Source of the DNA: Verpa conica
Lineage: Eukaryota; Ascomycota; Pezizomycetes; Pezizales; Morchellaceae
DNA length: 64,000 bases
NCBI GenBank assembly: GCA_033030425.1
Contig: JAUFSD010000012.1
Coordinates: forward strand, 310,001-374,000
Reading direction: 5' to 3'
Below are positions 34,546-45,571 of the stretch, in pieces. The position numbers were made by a program, and so were the translations under genes. The notes beneath the pieces are model-generated. The model was not told the origin of the DNA, did no database searches, and worked only from the letters and a program-made list of their open reading frames with translations. The stretch's first letter is position 1; every line of letters begins with the position of its first letter.

Positions 34546-34734
34546 ATGTTTCAAATTCACTTTCACCTTTTTACCTGCGTATGCGACTCGGTAAAAGTCT
34601 TTTGCTGCCTCACTAGCAAAGAGGCCTCACCTTCTCCGGCCCTAGACTCGGATAGAATTTCTGTTCCACCAGAGAGAACTTCTATGTGCTACACGGCTGC
34701 AGTTGAAGCGGCTCAGATATCAGCCGAGTCATAG
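34546..34734 (+). CDS. Small Cys-motif protein, dispersed family copy 5
   Basis: Sixty-two codons from the ATG aligned with the other copies; an in-frame ATG at 34495 would add 17 residues. The protein reads MFQIHFHLFTCVCDSVKVFCC, continues LTSKEASPSPA, and ends with PERTSMCYTAAVEAAQISAES before TAG. This copy lies 12 kb from the others, and its tail changes YPAIE to YTAAV. A TATATAAATAACA box lies about 205 nt upstream, and a diverged leader donor-like site (GCGAGTTTACAGC) at about 34422. Its open frame, despite distance and divergence, supports selection on the protein. Function unknown. Confidence 0.6.
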   Translation: MFQIHFHLFTCVCDSVKVFCCLTSKEASPSPALDSDRISVPPERTSMCYTAAVEAAQISAES

Positions 34735-35511
34735 ATTATATATGGCCTGTATAATGTATCCCCTGATTATAAATGAATCATCTAAAAAAACATTTTTTCT
34801 AACCTATCTAGTCTACTACAATACAAGACACGAACTATGGCAACACTGGTTATAGTGTACGGGATTTGAGCTTAGATATGGAGTTTAGGAGTTGGACGCA
34901 TTCTCAATCAAGAGCTTTCTTTAGGTTTTGTTACTTGATGTACGGATATTGGTGTAATCAACACCTATTTCTTATTTTCTCCTTCGTAGTATACAGCTAT
35001 CGCTCTTTATTTTATTATGTTAGTTTAATGGCTACCTCAAATAGTAGATAAAAAAATATTTAATGTGCTCCCAGGTATGCACACCCAACATTAGAGTATA
35101 TAAACTAGTCTAAAATACAGCTACATTACGTACCAGCTAATACAAATTTGTGAGGCTGAGCTACCAATTGCCCCTTGGTCGGGAAGAGTGCACAGCGGTG
35201 TAGGCAAAGGTGTTGAAAAACCATCACATCCTCCTTCGAGACATCGGAGATGTGAGGTATTTGGGTTGATAACTTCATGCGTAAGGTTCCGAGGATATTG
35301 CGGTATATTTCAGGTAGTCAAGCCCCATCCCACCCAAGACATCATTAGGAAATAGAGATAGTGAGGATTGGGGAATTAATGTGATGTACAGGTGTTACCT
35401 ATACGAGACCAAGCGATTTAATTCCTACGCAACTTCGTCGCAAGCCTAGGTGATAACTTCATATATTAGGTGGCAATTTTTTAGAATATCTAAAAAGCAA
35501 TATTATATTGC

Positions 35512-35622
35512 CCGAACGAAGTGTGCCCAAACGAAGTGAAGGGATATGGGCGTGGGCGAATGGTCTAGCGGAATTTTGTTTGGCTGCTTCGTGAAGGGCA
35601 TGTATGTAACGCCTCACTTGTC
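35512..35622. repeat. Dispersed ~100-bp repeat, copy 2 (GAACGAAGTG family)
   Basis: CGAACGAAGTGTGCCC, AAACGAAGTGAAGGGATATGG, GGTCTAGCGG, GGCTGCTTCGTGAAGGGCAT and AACGCCTCACT align in order with 32272-32375. Identity is roughly 70-75 percent by eye. Confidence 0.6.
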
Positions 35623-37019
35623 GTGATGAGCGAAAAATCCTAGAAAGACTGTCGTTTCTTGGCCTAGAAGTATATCTTTCTCGTCTCGATTTCTTTCTTC
35701 TCGTTGGTACAAACCCTGGGCCCCTCCCCATCCTCCATCACCACTTCTTGCACCTATAGGCCTAAGCCAATAACCATACTACACTCTCCGTGTTTCAAGC
35801 AACAGTCGTACATTATTGGGTACCCTCTGCCGCGCTGTCATGCAGGAGAGTATAATCGGCTATTCAATATTCAAGACATGCATGGTCAGGCTTAGGGTTT
35901 CTATTAGGCTTTCCGTCCTGAACCGTGGGTGATGCCTTGGCTTGGCTGCCTATTTGACGGTTGGCTTTCACGAATCTTTGGTAGTGGCCCCTGTTAACCT
36001 GGCCCCGCCTTCTTGGTCTTGTTGGAAACTGCGCCCACTACCTTGAGCTAGCTCTCGCTTATCTTGGTGGGGAAGTGCTTCTACCATACTCCTGGGAGTG
36101 ATTTGGAAGACCTGACTCTTTATCTCTGCCTGCATCACACAGGTAAGTGCATACCCGTATGGTTCTAGCGTCCAAGCGGGTACACCTGCCCCGCCGCTCT
36201 GTGTCATCCCCCCCCCCGCACCAGCAAAGCATGTTCCGAAAAGGTGGTGGAATTTTTATCTCGCAGAAATTATGGCCTCCAATCAGTGACAGTGACGTTG
36301 ATTGGGGGCCTCAAGCTTTATATTGGGCCTCAATCATCAGGACACCCGGTACCCCAGAAAGGGAGATAAGATAGTTACACGGATAGGAATCTTAATTAGG
36401 CAAAGTAGAAAGAACTACTATTAATAAGCTCCGATTGGACTTAGTAAACAGTTGGTCTTGGCCTAAGCTCTCTAATATAATACAGCAAAACAGTGGCAGG
36501 AACTTGAAGTACGTACGTACTGTGGCTACCTGAATCCGTGACACCCTGGTAAGTCCGAATACTTTAACCCTGAAAAAAGTGCATGTATGTAGCTGCTAGA
36601 TCTCAGTACTAAAATCTTATTATCCCATAATCTGGTAAAGCTGCCCTAGTGGGGTCAACATTACAATATTCTGCATTAGCTAGCTCTAGTCCACAAAGCT
36701 GCTATTCTGTGTTGATCCACTGCCACTTTGGGGGGGGAGGAGAGTATTTTTAACAGCTTATTAGATACCTTAACAGATTCGCAGTTCCACCATATACCCA
36801 CTATATGTTCCAGCAGGTAAAAAGATGGTCTCAAGGTTCCCCTACGCTTATATATCCTCTACTTCTTCTATAGACTGTAATATGCTTATAGGCTGGCACT
36901 ACAAATCTAAGGTCAACTACTTCCTTTGCTAGGATTAATAAGTACTTCGTATCCCATAAATCTCAATGCTTAAGAAAAGAGGTTCTTTGATACTTATTGG
37001 AATGCCTGGGGGTAGTGAT

Positions 37020-37530
37020 ACCAGTCGGGCAGTCCGTCCGGTCCTAGTACGAGGACCAGACGGACGGTGAGCCGTAGGGCAAATATTTATGGAAACCGGA
37101 CGCCCTAGGGCAGAAGGATGAAGGACTGCAGACTACAGTCTTCCATGCAGGGACGGCGTAGTACGAAGACTGTGGGGGATCATGTGGGACAGCAGAAGAC
37201 GATTGCTTTAAAGTAAAAACTACAAAAAAGAAGTAATGACATCTAACACCTCTCTTCAGGCTCTAATCCATAGAGCCCTGTAGGGCCCTCCATAAACTGA
37301 CGTTACCTGTAAGGCCCTGTGGGGCGCACGAATAAACCCCGATAATACTCGGGCCCTCCAGAGCCCCATAAAGTATCGGGCCCTGTGGAGTCCCTGTGGT
37401 CCTGTAGTCAAAAATAAATTGGCCCTGGACGGACTATAGCGTATGGTCAGTCCGGTCCTGACAATGTTGTAGAGCCCCCGCAGGGCCCTGCGCTCCGCCC
37501 CGGACGACTCCCAACACTGCCTGGGGTAGC
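37020..37530. repeat. GC-rich island with a strong hairpin and GGGCCCT repeats
   Basis: At 37031-37065, GTCCGTCCGGTCCT and AGGACCAGACGGAC form a 14-bp stem with one mismatch and a six-base loop. From 37260 to 37510 the motif GGGCCCT or GGCCCTGTGG recurs about seven times within degenerate tandem units, and a second CAGTCCGGTCCTG lies at about 37447. The block stands out sharply from its AT-rich surroundings. No open frame or RNA family is recognised; it may be a repeat-element fragment or a structured RNA. Confidence 0.55.
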
Positions 37531-40500
37531 GCCCTCCCCTTATCTCAAGAAATTAGCTTAGTGACAGGATGCAACGAATACATATCAAACATAGCCAAGA
37601 GGCCTCTACAGTAGACTTCAAATACCTTAAGATGCTCATGTATGGCATTTTGGTACGATATAAAGAAGGCACGAACCAATGGTGCAGTGTGAATTTTGAA
37701 TTTTACTCTTATACTACATCTGAACGGTCACAGTCCCTCTTAGAACGCCCCCCCCCCCCGATACCTGGGACACCTTTTGCATAACACCGACCTCAATCTA
37801 GTCCGATTCTGGTAAAATAAACTGTATATATGCCTGGGTCTCTGTAGAAATTTAGTAACTACTTTGGGAGCCGTAGAGCTTGGGGTAGATGGTGCTGGAA
37901 TAAATTACATAAATGCTAAATTATTAGTTTTCCGGATTAAGCGACAAAGCTTAGGGACATCAGATACAGACCTCTGTAGAATCGCATTTTCTACTTCCCC
38001 TAACAATTACATCGTCCAAGTGAACCTCTTCAATGTTTTAGTAATTTCCTGAGTCTTAGTTCGAGACCAATGTATCTGAGAGACTTCGTGTGAGTAATCC
38101 ACCTATAGAAGTAGTGAGAGTAGGAGACGGTATAGTAGGTCTTTAAAAACTTGTGAATAAGCCTTCTGGTCTTCTGGTCCATTTGTCTAGAGCCGTAGCT
38201 CGTAGAGATAGGTTTGCCTAATTATAGCTTCTTGAATTTAAATGTCCTGAGATGTTAGACAAACCCCAAAGTCCCTCCTGAACAAAACCAGTAAAGGCTA
38301 GTAATTAATCCGAAATCAACAAGATATTCTCTTTAACCACACTATCAAAGTAATGTATTGATATAGTGATACTCTTTATAACGTGTATAACTAAGTCCCA
38401 TTAGTAATTCAATTGAGTAACAATAATTTGTAGTACTAAATTATCTCAATACCTTTACCACTCAACAACCAGCTAGAAGTGACTGTTCTAATAGAGTATT
38501 CACAAAGGCCCTTGCTAATATAATGTCGCGTATCAAAAGCACTCTGTAAACCCTGGTATTAACGAGTGGAGTAGTCACATGTACTAAGACTATCAGCTCA
38601 GGGACCAGGAATCAAAGGAATAAATTTAACAATCACTTACATGCTATTTACCAGCATTGTGCTAGAGTCATTTCATCTACCAGGGAGACGTGAGGTATTC
38701 TTCTATTTCATTCTCAGAGCATACATGACGGTCCCAGAATTCGTACTAAAATAAGCTCATGCCAGCTATTACTCCTAGAATCTCGCATGTGAATAAGTTG
38801 CTGCTATTTTCCACCTTGACATCTAGGGTGAAATACAATGTAGCCATCCTGTTGGAATATATACGACTTTGCAAGATCTATTGCAATATAAAGAACTTCG
38901 GTCAGTCCTCTGAAAGCTTTCTAGATGTGATTCCATAATCCGTTAGGAAGAGTACTAGCTGTGATTGTTCATCTGAATCATTCTAGGCGCTCTAGAAGTC
39001 AAATCGTCAGTGGCAAGTACATTTCGTATGATGACTAAAGATATGCAACACCACGAGTCGTGATTCAGAATGGTACTTGATGAAATATGTCGTGTATCTT
39101 CGGATACTGCCAATGATGGTCAATACGGACCAATGTGCTCCCAATATAATCTTCATCACTTGTAGCATGACATTGTAGATGTTATACCTCCATCAGAATA
39201 ACTCTGTGCTATGGTGAAAATTTAGCTGCGCCCATTGATCCCAGAGAATAGTACACCATGTATACCTCCTTCTCAGTAGTCATATGTAATACCCTTTCTT
39301 GAAAGCTAAGATTTGACACGCCAAAATCTTGAGAGATTTTCCTGGCTGGTATAAGCCTTATAGCTCCATACCCCCTCTATGTTATCCCTCAACAGAAAGA
39401 ATCGTGGAAATTGATACCTAAATATCATAAATATACAGAATTCTTCCATTTTGATACCTTTTCCCCCCTAAGTACCGCTCGTTTATCAATAAGCTTGAAG
39501 TTGATTCATATGGCAGGCCGAAAAACCCACCCCACTCTGGTGCGTAACTCAAATATCCACCTGTGTATTCCCAAAATATACATCGTCAGGTATCTTCTAT
39601 AGTCTCTTTGACCTGTAGCTTTCCCTACATCTAGCCATTAGATTGTAGCTGACTTTGAGCCTTTATATTTATGGTGATATATATCGTTTCTAATTATTAG
39701 AGGGATAATATAAGCCAAGATCCGGGACTGCTCTATATACACCTACTAAAATTCAGTAACGTATAGTTTTTTTTAGCGAGATTCTATCTGTCGCCTATAG
39801 TAACAGTATGCAGATCTATGTAATGCTTAGTGAGCTTAATGTATAACTGCTTGTGAACAGAGCGTTCTGTTGAATATAAGCAATGAGATGTTTATTGTCG
39901 ATATTGATGGATTAAAAACGTTCGGTTTGTTATGTATGCACCCAAATAAGTAGCCTTGTCTACCAAGCCAGAACATGCAAACCAACTTTTTGGGTCTGGT
40001 AGAGTACCGAGGTAGACTAATAGCAAGGAGCTACAAAAGATGACACTATGAGATCTCGAATGATGATAGATCGTAATTGGATTTCTTCTTCGGTGGTGAG
40101 AGGACTTGGTGAATTATGTTATTGATAAGCTGAAAGGCCATGAGAAACTCTTTAGTATATGGTGCGATGAATATGGAATGATTCAGAACTCCCGGGAAAT
40201 AACTGACCCAACTCCCTCATCTGGTTCGGTCTTGTTCCGGCTAATACAGTCACTCTTTAGAGCTGGCCCGTGTAATGTTTAGCTTTGTTTTTTTCTGACT
40301 TTGGAACTTATAAGGAATCTTTGTGGGTCGGGAACTTTGTATGTCTAGAGGAGAAAGCCTTCCGACGTTAGAGAACCCAAGTTATTGAGAAACACCAAGA
40401 GCCCCCCCCAAGTGCCCTGGGATTGGTAAGATAGAGAAAATTCTCGTAGACCCTACATACCCTAAAACAAAGAAACAGGGAGAGAGTTTCTTGTCCCTAC

Positions 40501-40844
40501 CTGATTGTCTTTAGCTTAGAAAACTTTGACTGGCTTGGTTGATCCAGAACGAGTGATGGGATATGATTAAGTGCAAGATATTTGAATAAAAGCAGCATTC
40601 CTAGCACGAATCCAAGGATATACTCTCTTAGTCACTCTAAGATTAAGAACCTTTCATAGAAGCCCGATAGATGATTGAGCAGACATCCAGCTGCTGCCTC
40701 TAATTCCCAATACCAGCCACAGAAACCCCAGCCACTACACTAGCCACCACTCTCGCCTACAGAGTAGGGACCAGCAACAGCAACGAAGCTTCAACCCCGC
40801 CACGACCAGAGCAACATCTCCAATCTCCCCAAAGGGCCCTCAAG

Positions 40845-42501
40845 ATGTCGTCCAAATACGCTGCTCTCCCTGATCTTGTAAGTTCCATCTCTCAAGCTAT
40901 CGATTGAACTTCCAGACCGCTAATTGCTCGTTTCCCGCATACAGGACTCGTCCCAAGACATCTATGAGACCCCCGACCTTACAGACGATGTATCTACTCT
41001 TCCGGTTTGTTCGTTTTTATTTTTTACTATACCCACAACAACTCCATGTGCCGAGCTTTCTGGGGGATCCTAATAGCAGTGTTTTAGACATCCGTCAGTG
41101 CTGTACCTCGCTCAGTCTCGGACGATAATGACGACGACTATGATTCAGTGGACGGCAGTGGCATCAACCATGAGCATATTCGTCCCGATAATGCTCGTGG
41201 TAGGTTTAAACACTCCCAGATTGATGCTCGTGGGGTTGATTTCTCAGATCGAATTTCTGGAAAGCGGAAGAGCTACAGAGCATCCTCACGGCGTCGGAGA
41301 CATCGTGCTGGAGAGGTATATGGAGATGAGCTTGAAGATGAAGAGTATGATAGTGAAGAGCTATACGGTGAGGAGACCATTGAGCGGAAATTAGCAAGGC
41401 TTCGGAGGGAGGTTGAGGAATTGAGGAATGAGGTTGCTGCTAGGGAAGAGGAAGCAGGCGCAGAGGAGGGAAGTGGTGGGGAGGTAGAGGAAGGGGAGGA
41501 AGAGCCGGAAGAGGGATTAGATGCAAATAGGCTTTTGAGACTGGGGATTGATGACTTGAGTGATGCGCTTGAGGGGCTACAGACTGTTAGTCCTGAGGAG
41601 AGGGGTGCTCAGGCGAAGTTAGCAAAGAAGTTAGCAACAAGCTTGAGTGTTACTCCTAGTAATGTTCCCGATCAGGCTGCTACTACTGCTACTGAGGGAG
41701 CCCCTGATGTAGAGGTGAGATTTATTGACCCAATTACATAAAGGATGGGTTACTAAGAGATTATAGGCCCCTACAGCTATAGGTGGGAATACAGTAACAT
41801 ATACAGTAACCTATTCCCCCGCATTCAAAAAATCCCATGCTCTCGCCAAGGCCGCCGACTTCGACAGCCGTCTTACAGTGCTCGAGAAAGTTCTGGGAAT
41901 GTCTTCCTCTGCTCTTGCCAACCTTGACAGAGCGCTCCCCTCCTCAGCCATGATTCCCACTCTCGATGAGCTATCTAGGCAGATGTCTGTACTCACCAAC
42001 TCCTCCACCTCTTCTCTCGACGCTGCTAGTCGTCGTGTCAGGCAGCTCACTCAGGAGGCTGAAAAGCTTACCGAAGCACGAAAGGCTGCCAAGGCTGCTG
42101 CAGATGCGAGAAGGGATGCTGCTAGTGATTCAGAGCTATCACCCGGTGCTCCGAGTGGAGAAGGCAATAGTGAACGAGATGCAAAGATTAATGCGTTATA
42201 TGGATCATTGCCAACTATTGAGAAGCTTGGGCCGTTGTTACCAGCAGTGTTAGATAGGCTAAGAAGTTTAAGAACCATCCATGCGGATGCTGGAAGAGCG
42301 GTCGAGAGCCTAAATAAAGTTGAGAGACGACAAGAAGAGATGGGTGGGGAGATTGCCCGGTGGAGAGAGGCATTAGAGAAGGTCGAGGGTGTGATGAAGG
42401 AGAGTGAAGGGACTATTAAAGCGAATATGGCACAGGTTGAGGGGTGGGTTAAAGAGTTGGAGATAAAGTGTAAGATGGCTGAAGAGATGGAGGCGGTATA
42501 G
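40845..42501 (+). CDS. jnm1: Dynactin subunit 2 (p50 / dynamitin)
   Basis: Structural subunit of the dynactin shoulder, which links cytoplasmic dynein to cargo and in filamentous fungi supports nuclear and vesicle movement. Four exons fit in phase 0: 40845-40877, 40945-41004, 41088-41714 and 41767-42501, giving 484 residues. The start MSSKYAALPDL and then SSQDIYETPDL are the conserved dynamitin N terminus, split by the first intron. A coiled coil (IERKLARLRREVEELRNEV) precedes an acidic stretch. The last exon resumes at TYSPAFKKSHALAKAADFD, then LTVLEKVLG, typical of the family, and ends in heptad-rich helices. Introns are 67, 83 and 52 nt; the last contains TTACTAAG before its AG. The stop falls after MEAV. 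Length is close to fungal homologues. Confidence 0.9.
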
Positions 42502-43857
42502 AAGGGGATGTATTGTGTGAATACTATAGGTGAGAAGGATAGTTTTTTTGTTACTCTCATTTGAAATGACGTTTTCCCGTTGCATGAACGGGGGTGTTTG
42601 AAGAGGGCTCAGGTATACCATAGATCCAGTCATTACGCAGATAGTCTACTATATTTGCGCAGTCACATCTATTAATCCAACTATTACGAAAACAGTTTGT
42701 TCCTTAGTTTGGTGTCATGTTTTTGTCAACTGCCTAAAGGGTTTCTCTTAAGGATGTCCTAGCCATCATCATATGTAAAAATGCATTCCAATCAAAGGTA
42801 TAGGCCAGCAGCACGGGCTATCTGAACTTATGACTCACTAAATTATATTCTGTAAGCTTCATGGGTTGCAATTGCAATCGCAATCTGAGTATTCTACAAG
42901 ATTCTCTCTCGACCAAATCACGCCATCGACAGTGTTAGGCCTTGGAGTAAACGGATGGGTAATCTAATAGTTATAGGACTTTGTGCTTTTATCCCGGCTG
43001 TTGTATAAATAATCTCACTGAGGTTCCCATCCCACATCTAAACTCGAGGGTCTGACTGGATACATCCATCCACCTGCATGCACGACCCAATCCTTGGGTA
43101 CTGAGGATCCTGAAAGTCACACACACACGAACCATTTGATGAGGCCTGAAGAAAAGCAAGGACAAGTGTGCTGGCGTGCCCAATGGATACACAGGCCAGG
43201 CACTCACTTCAACAAAACCCAGTGTTAACTTGTCTCGAGTGTCAACCTCAGGCTTCCCACCTCCCCCCCACTCATCCCATCCAACAAAAGGACACCCGGG
43301 CTCTTTCTCTGCCCGTTCACCCATGCCTATAGGCATCCGCTATTCATCACTATTACTTATCAATCACATCGCTGGAGTAGCCTATAAATATAATAAAAAA
43401 TAAAAATAAAAAGGTCTCGTCGTTCGGTTCACAGGCAGGTCATCAATTTCATTACTCTCGCCCTCTTCTCTACCCCAACTTGTATCCACAACCCCTGCAA
43501 AGAGGCTGATCACAGCCAACGGGTGGGTGCGTAACCAGACACAACTCCCCCAACAGCACCCAAACAAACCCATTCATTGCCCTCCCATTACATAGCCTAT
43601 TCCGCTGGAGTATCGTCGCCTTCCCCAGCCCACCCACTCGTACTCCTGGAGATCTCACTCCCTGATCAATCCCTACCTCCCCTCACCTACTGGCAGATTT
43701 CCCACACACGTGGTCAAACGCGTTCTCCTTCCCCCCCACACCACCCCCCCTCATCGTCATCAACGACTGGCGCACTACAGTTCCTTACGGTTGACAACTA
43801 TAGAGGTGGAGTCCACCCCCCCTCCTCATTCAATTTCGCAACCATCTTAAATCAACA
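42502..43857. other. Intergenic region between dynamitin and BAH-PHD genes
   Basis: Overlapping frames on both strands at 42989-43658 have no domain and look like chance frames in C-rich DNA. The final 200 bases, rich in C and CA, are probably the promoter and leader of the next gene. Confidence 0.5.
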
Positions 43858-45571
43858 ATGGCTGGCAAACGTAAAAGGTCTAGCAATGTCCCCGAGCATG
43901 GTGATGACCGCGACGTGGCCGAAGGTGCCGACCACACGGAGATGGAGGAGGCTCCCGTAGCGCCGATCTCGGATTGTCCGTTCACTATCGAGTACAAGCA
44001 ACCCCAGGCGAAGAAGTCGAGTCAGGCTGCGAACAAGGCAAAGAAGGCGAAACAGGCGAAGCAGTCACAGGCGAAAAGGCAGAAGGTTGGGAAGGTTGCT
44101 GCTGGGCCGCCGCCGAAGCAGACGTTGGATCAGACGGTACCTGAGGATATGCCTACGACGTTGTTTACAATCAATCCGAAGAAGAAGTGGGATGAGTTGA
44201 AGAAGTATCGGAATTTTGTTGGTATGTGGGGGCTCCCTCGAATCGTGTTTTTTTCTTCCCCCCCCTCCCTCCCCTCTTTCCCTAGTTAAACACATCTTCC
44301 CTTAATACGGAAATAAAGTGGCGCTATATGGATAAAGACTTTGATATTGATTTTGTGGCGTAGTGGGAACCGAGAACTTTGCTCTCCAGGAGTACATCTT
44401 TGTAAACCACGATAACATACCACACGGTATCGACATCCTAAACGTAGATGATCACAAGTTCTGGGTGGCGCGCGTTCTGGAGATCAGGGCCGTCGATGAA
44501 GCTCACGTGTATCTCCGCGTTTACTGGTTATATTGGCCCGAAGAACTACCAGGTGGAAGGGAACCATACCATGGCTCAAAAGAGCTAATTGCAAGCAACC
44601 ATATGGAGATCATTGACGCGATGACGGTCAGTGGACGGGCAAATGTCAAACATTGGTTGGAGCTCGACGAAGAAGAGGAATTGTCAGATTTGTTCTGGAG
44701 ACAAAAGTTTGATTTCCCAACATCGACGCTAATGGTTCGTTACGATTTTTATATTTTTTTTATCACCCTGGATAATAATACCCTGGAGAGTACTTGGTTG
44801 TATAACCATCGAGGAAGAAAAGGAGAAGAGAGTTTGCGTGCGAAGAAAGAGTATTGTACTTGTAAACTTCTACCTTGGAGAAGCAGGGCACGATACCTAA
44901 CCTACGCATACAGGACCTGGGGGTATCATAACTTTCCACACAGCCCATTTCCTCGGCCTTTTTTTCCTTTTTTATTATTGCGTACCCTTACAAAAATACG
45001 TTTTCAAGAAAAAAGTCCTAAACCCACTGACGTCCTCTGATTACAGGAAGTACGTGAACACTGCAAATGCCACGGTTACTACAACCCCGATAAAATGATG
45101 CTTGGCTGTCTTCATTGTAAAACCTGGCTGCATGAGGAATGTATAATCGACGCTGTCAAGCAGAATATCCAGACTCGACTCACCGCTGGCGAGGACCCAA
45201 TGGCTTCAAATACTCAGCTTACTGCCGTGCCTGCTGCACAAGCTGCTGAACCGGAGGCTGAACCAACTGAGCCAGTTCCAAAGAAAGGACGTGGTCGTAA
45301 AACCTTAATTTCATCTGCTGTTGAAGCCGCAACACTAGCAGCGCCACCACCACCACAAACTCCAGCGACAAATGGGAAAAAGGGTAAAGGTGCTGGGAAG
45401 GCTGGGAAGGGTAGTGGTACTAAGTTGTTGAAGGAGGTGGACGATTCGTTTGAGGTAACCATTAGCTCCGAATCAGGGAGTCCCAAGGTTATAATTAAGG
45501 ACCTAAGGAAGAACGGGGGGACTCGGGAAGAGGATGTGATATGTCTATTATGCGAGGAGATTGTGGCTTAA
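43858..45571 (+). CDS. BAH and PHD domain chromatin protein (EPR-1-like candidate)
   Basis: Exons 43858-44221, 44364-44734 and 45047-45571 give 419 residues. The N terminus is lysine-rich with a likely nuclear signal (KKAKQAKQ). A BAH domain follows from about residue 115 (KKWDELKKYRNFV, then FALQEYIFVNHD, RVYWLYWPEELPGG, ELIASNHMEIIDAMTV). The zinc ligands are C251 and C253, C266 and C269, H274 and C277, which is a PHD finger lacking its last pair. That pair (CLLC, 411-414) appears only after about 133 residues rich in Ala, Pro and Lys. BAH-PHD order matches fungal readers of H3K27 methylation such as Neurospora EPR-1 and plant EBS/SHL; orthology is inferred, not shown. Introns are 142 and 312 nt; a further small exon within the second cannot be excluded. 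Confidence 0.8.

Larger units (their letters stand above)
34735..40844. other. Long AT-rich spacer with repeat patches
   Basis: Contains the second GAACGAAGTG repeat (35512-35622), overlapping unassigned frames at 35459-36374, a GC-rich hairpin island (37020-37530) and about 3 kb of AT-rich DNA with many stops. The frame at 35968-36207 (-) is hydrophilic and matches nothing I know. The last few hundred bases before 40845 are the CA-rich leader of the dynamitin gene. Confidence 0.45.

Noticed and set aside
35459..35731. Basic 90-codon minus-strand frame (GPGFVPTRRKKSRRER start)
   Set aside because: It overlaps the dispersed GAACGAAGTG repeat, and its frame is not kept in the other repeat copy.
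37740..37768. Possible tandem array or CRISPR-like pattern near GC-rich repeats
   Set aside because: There are no regularly spaced identical repeats with unique spacers, and the organism is a eukaryote.
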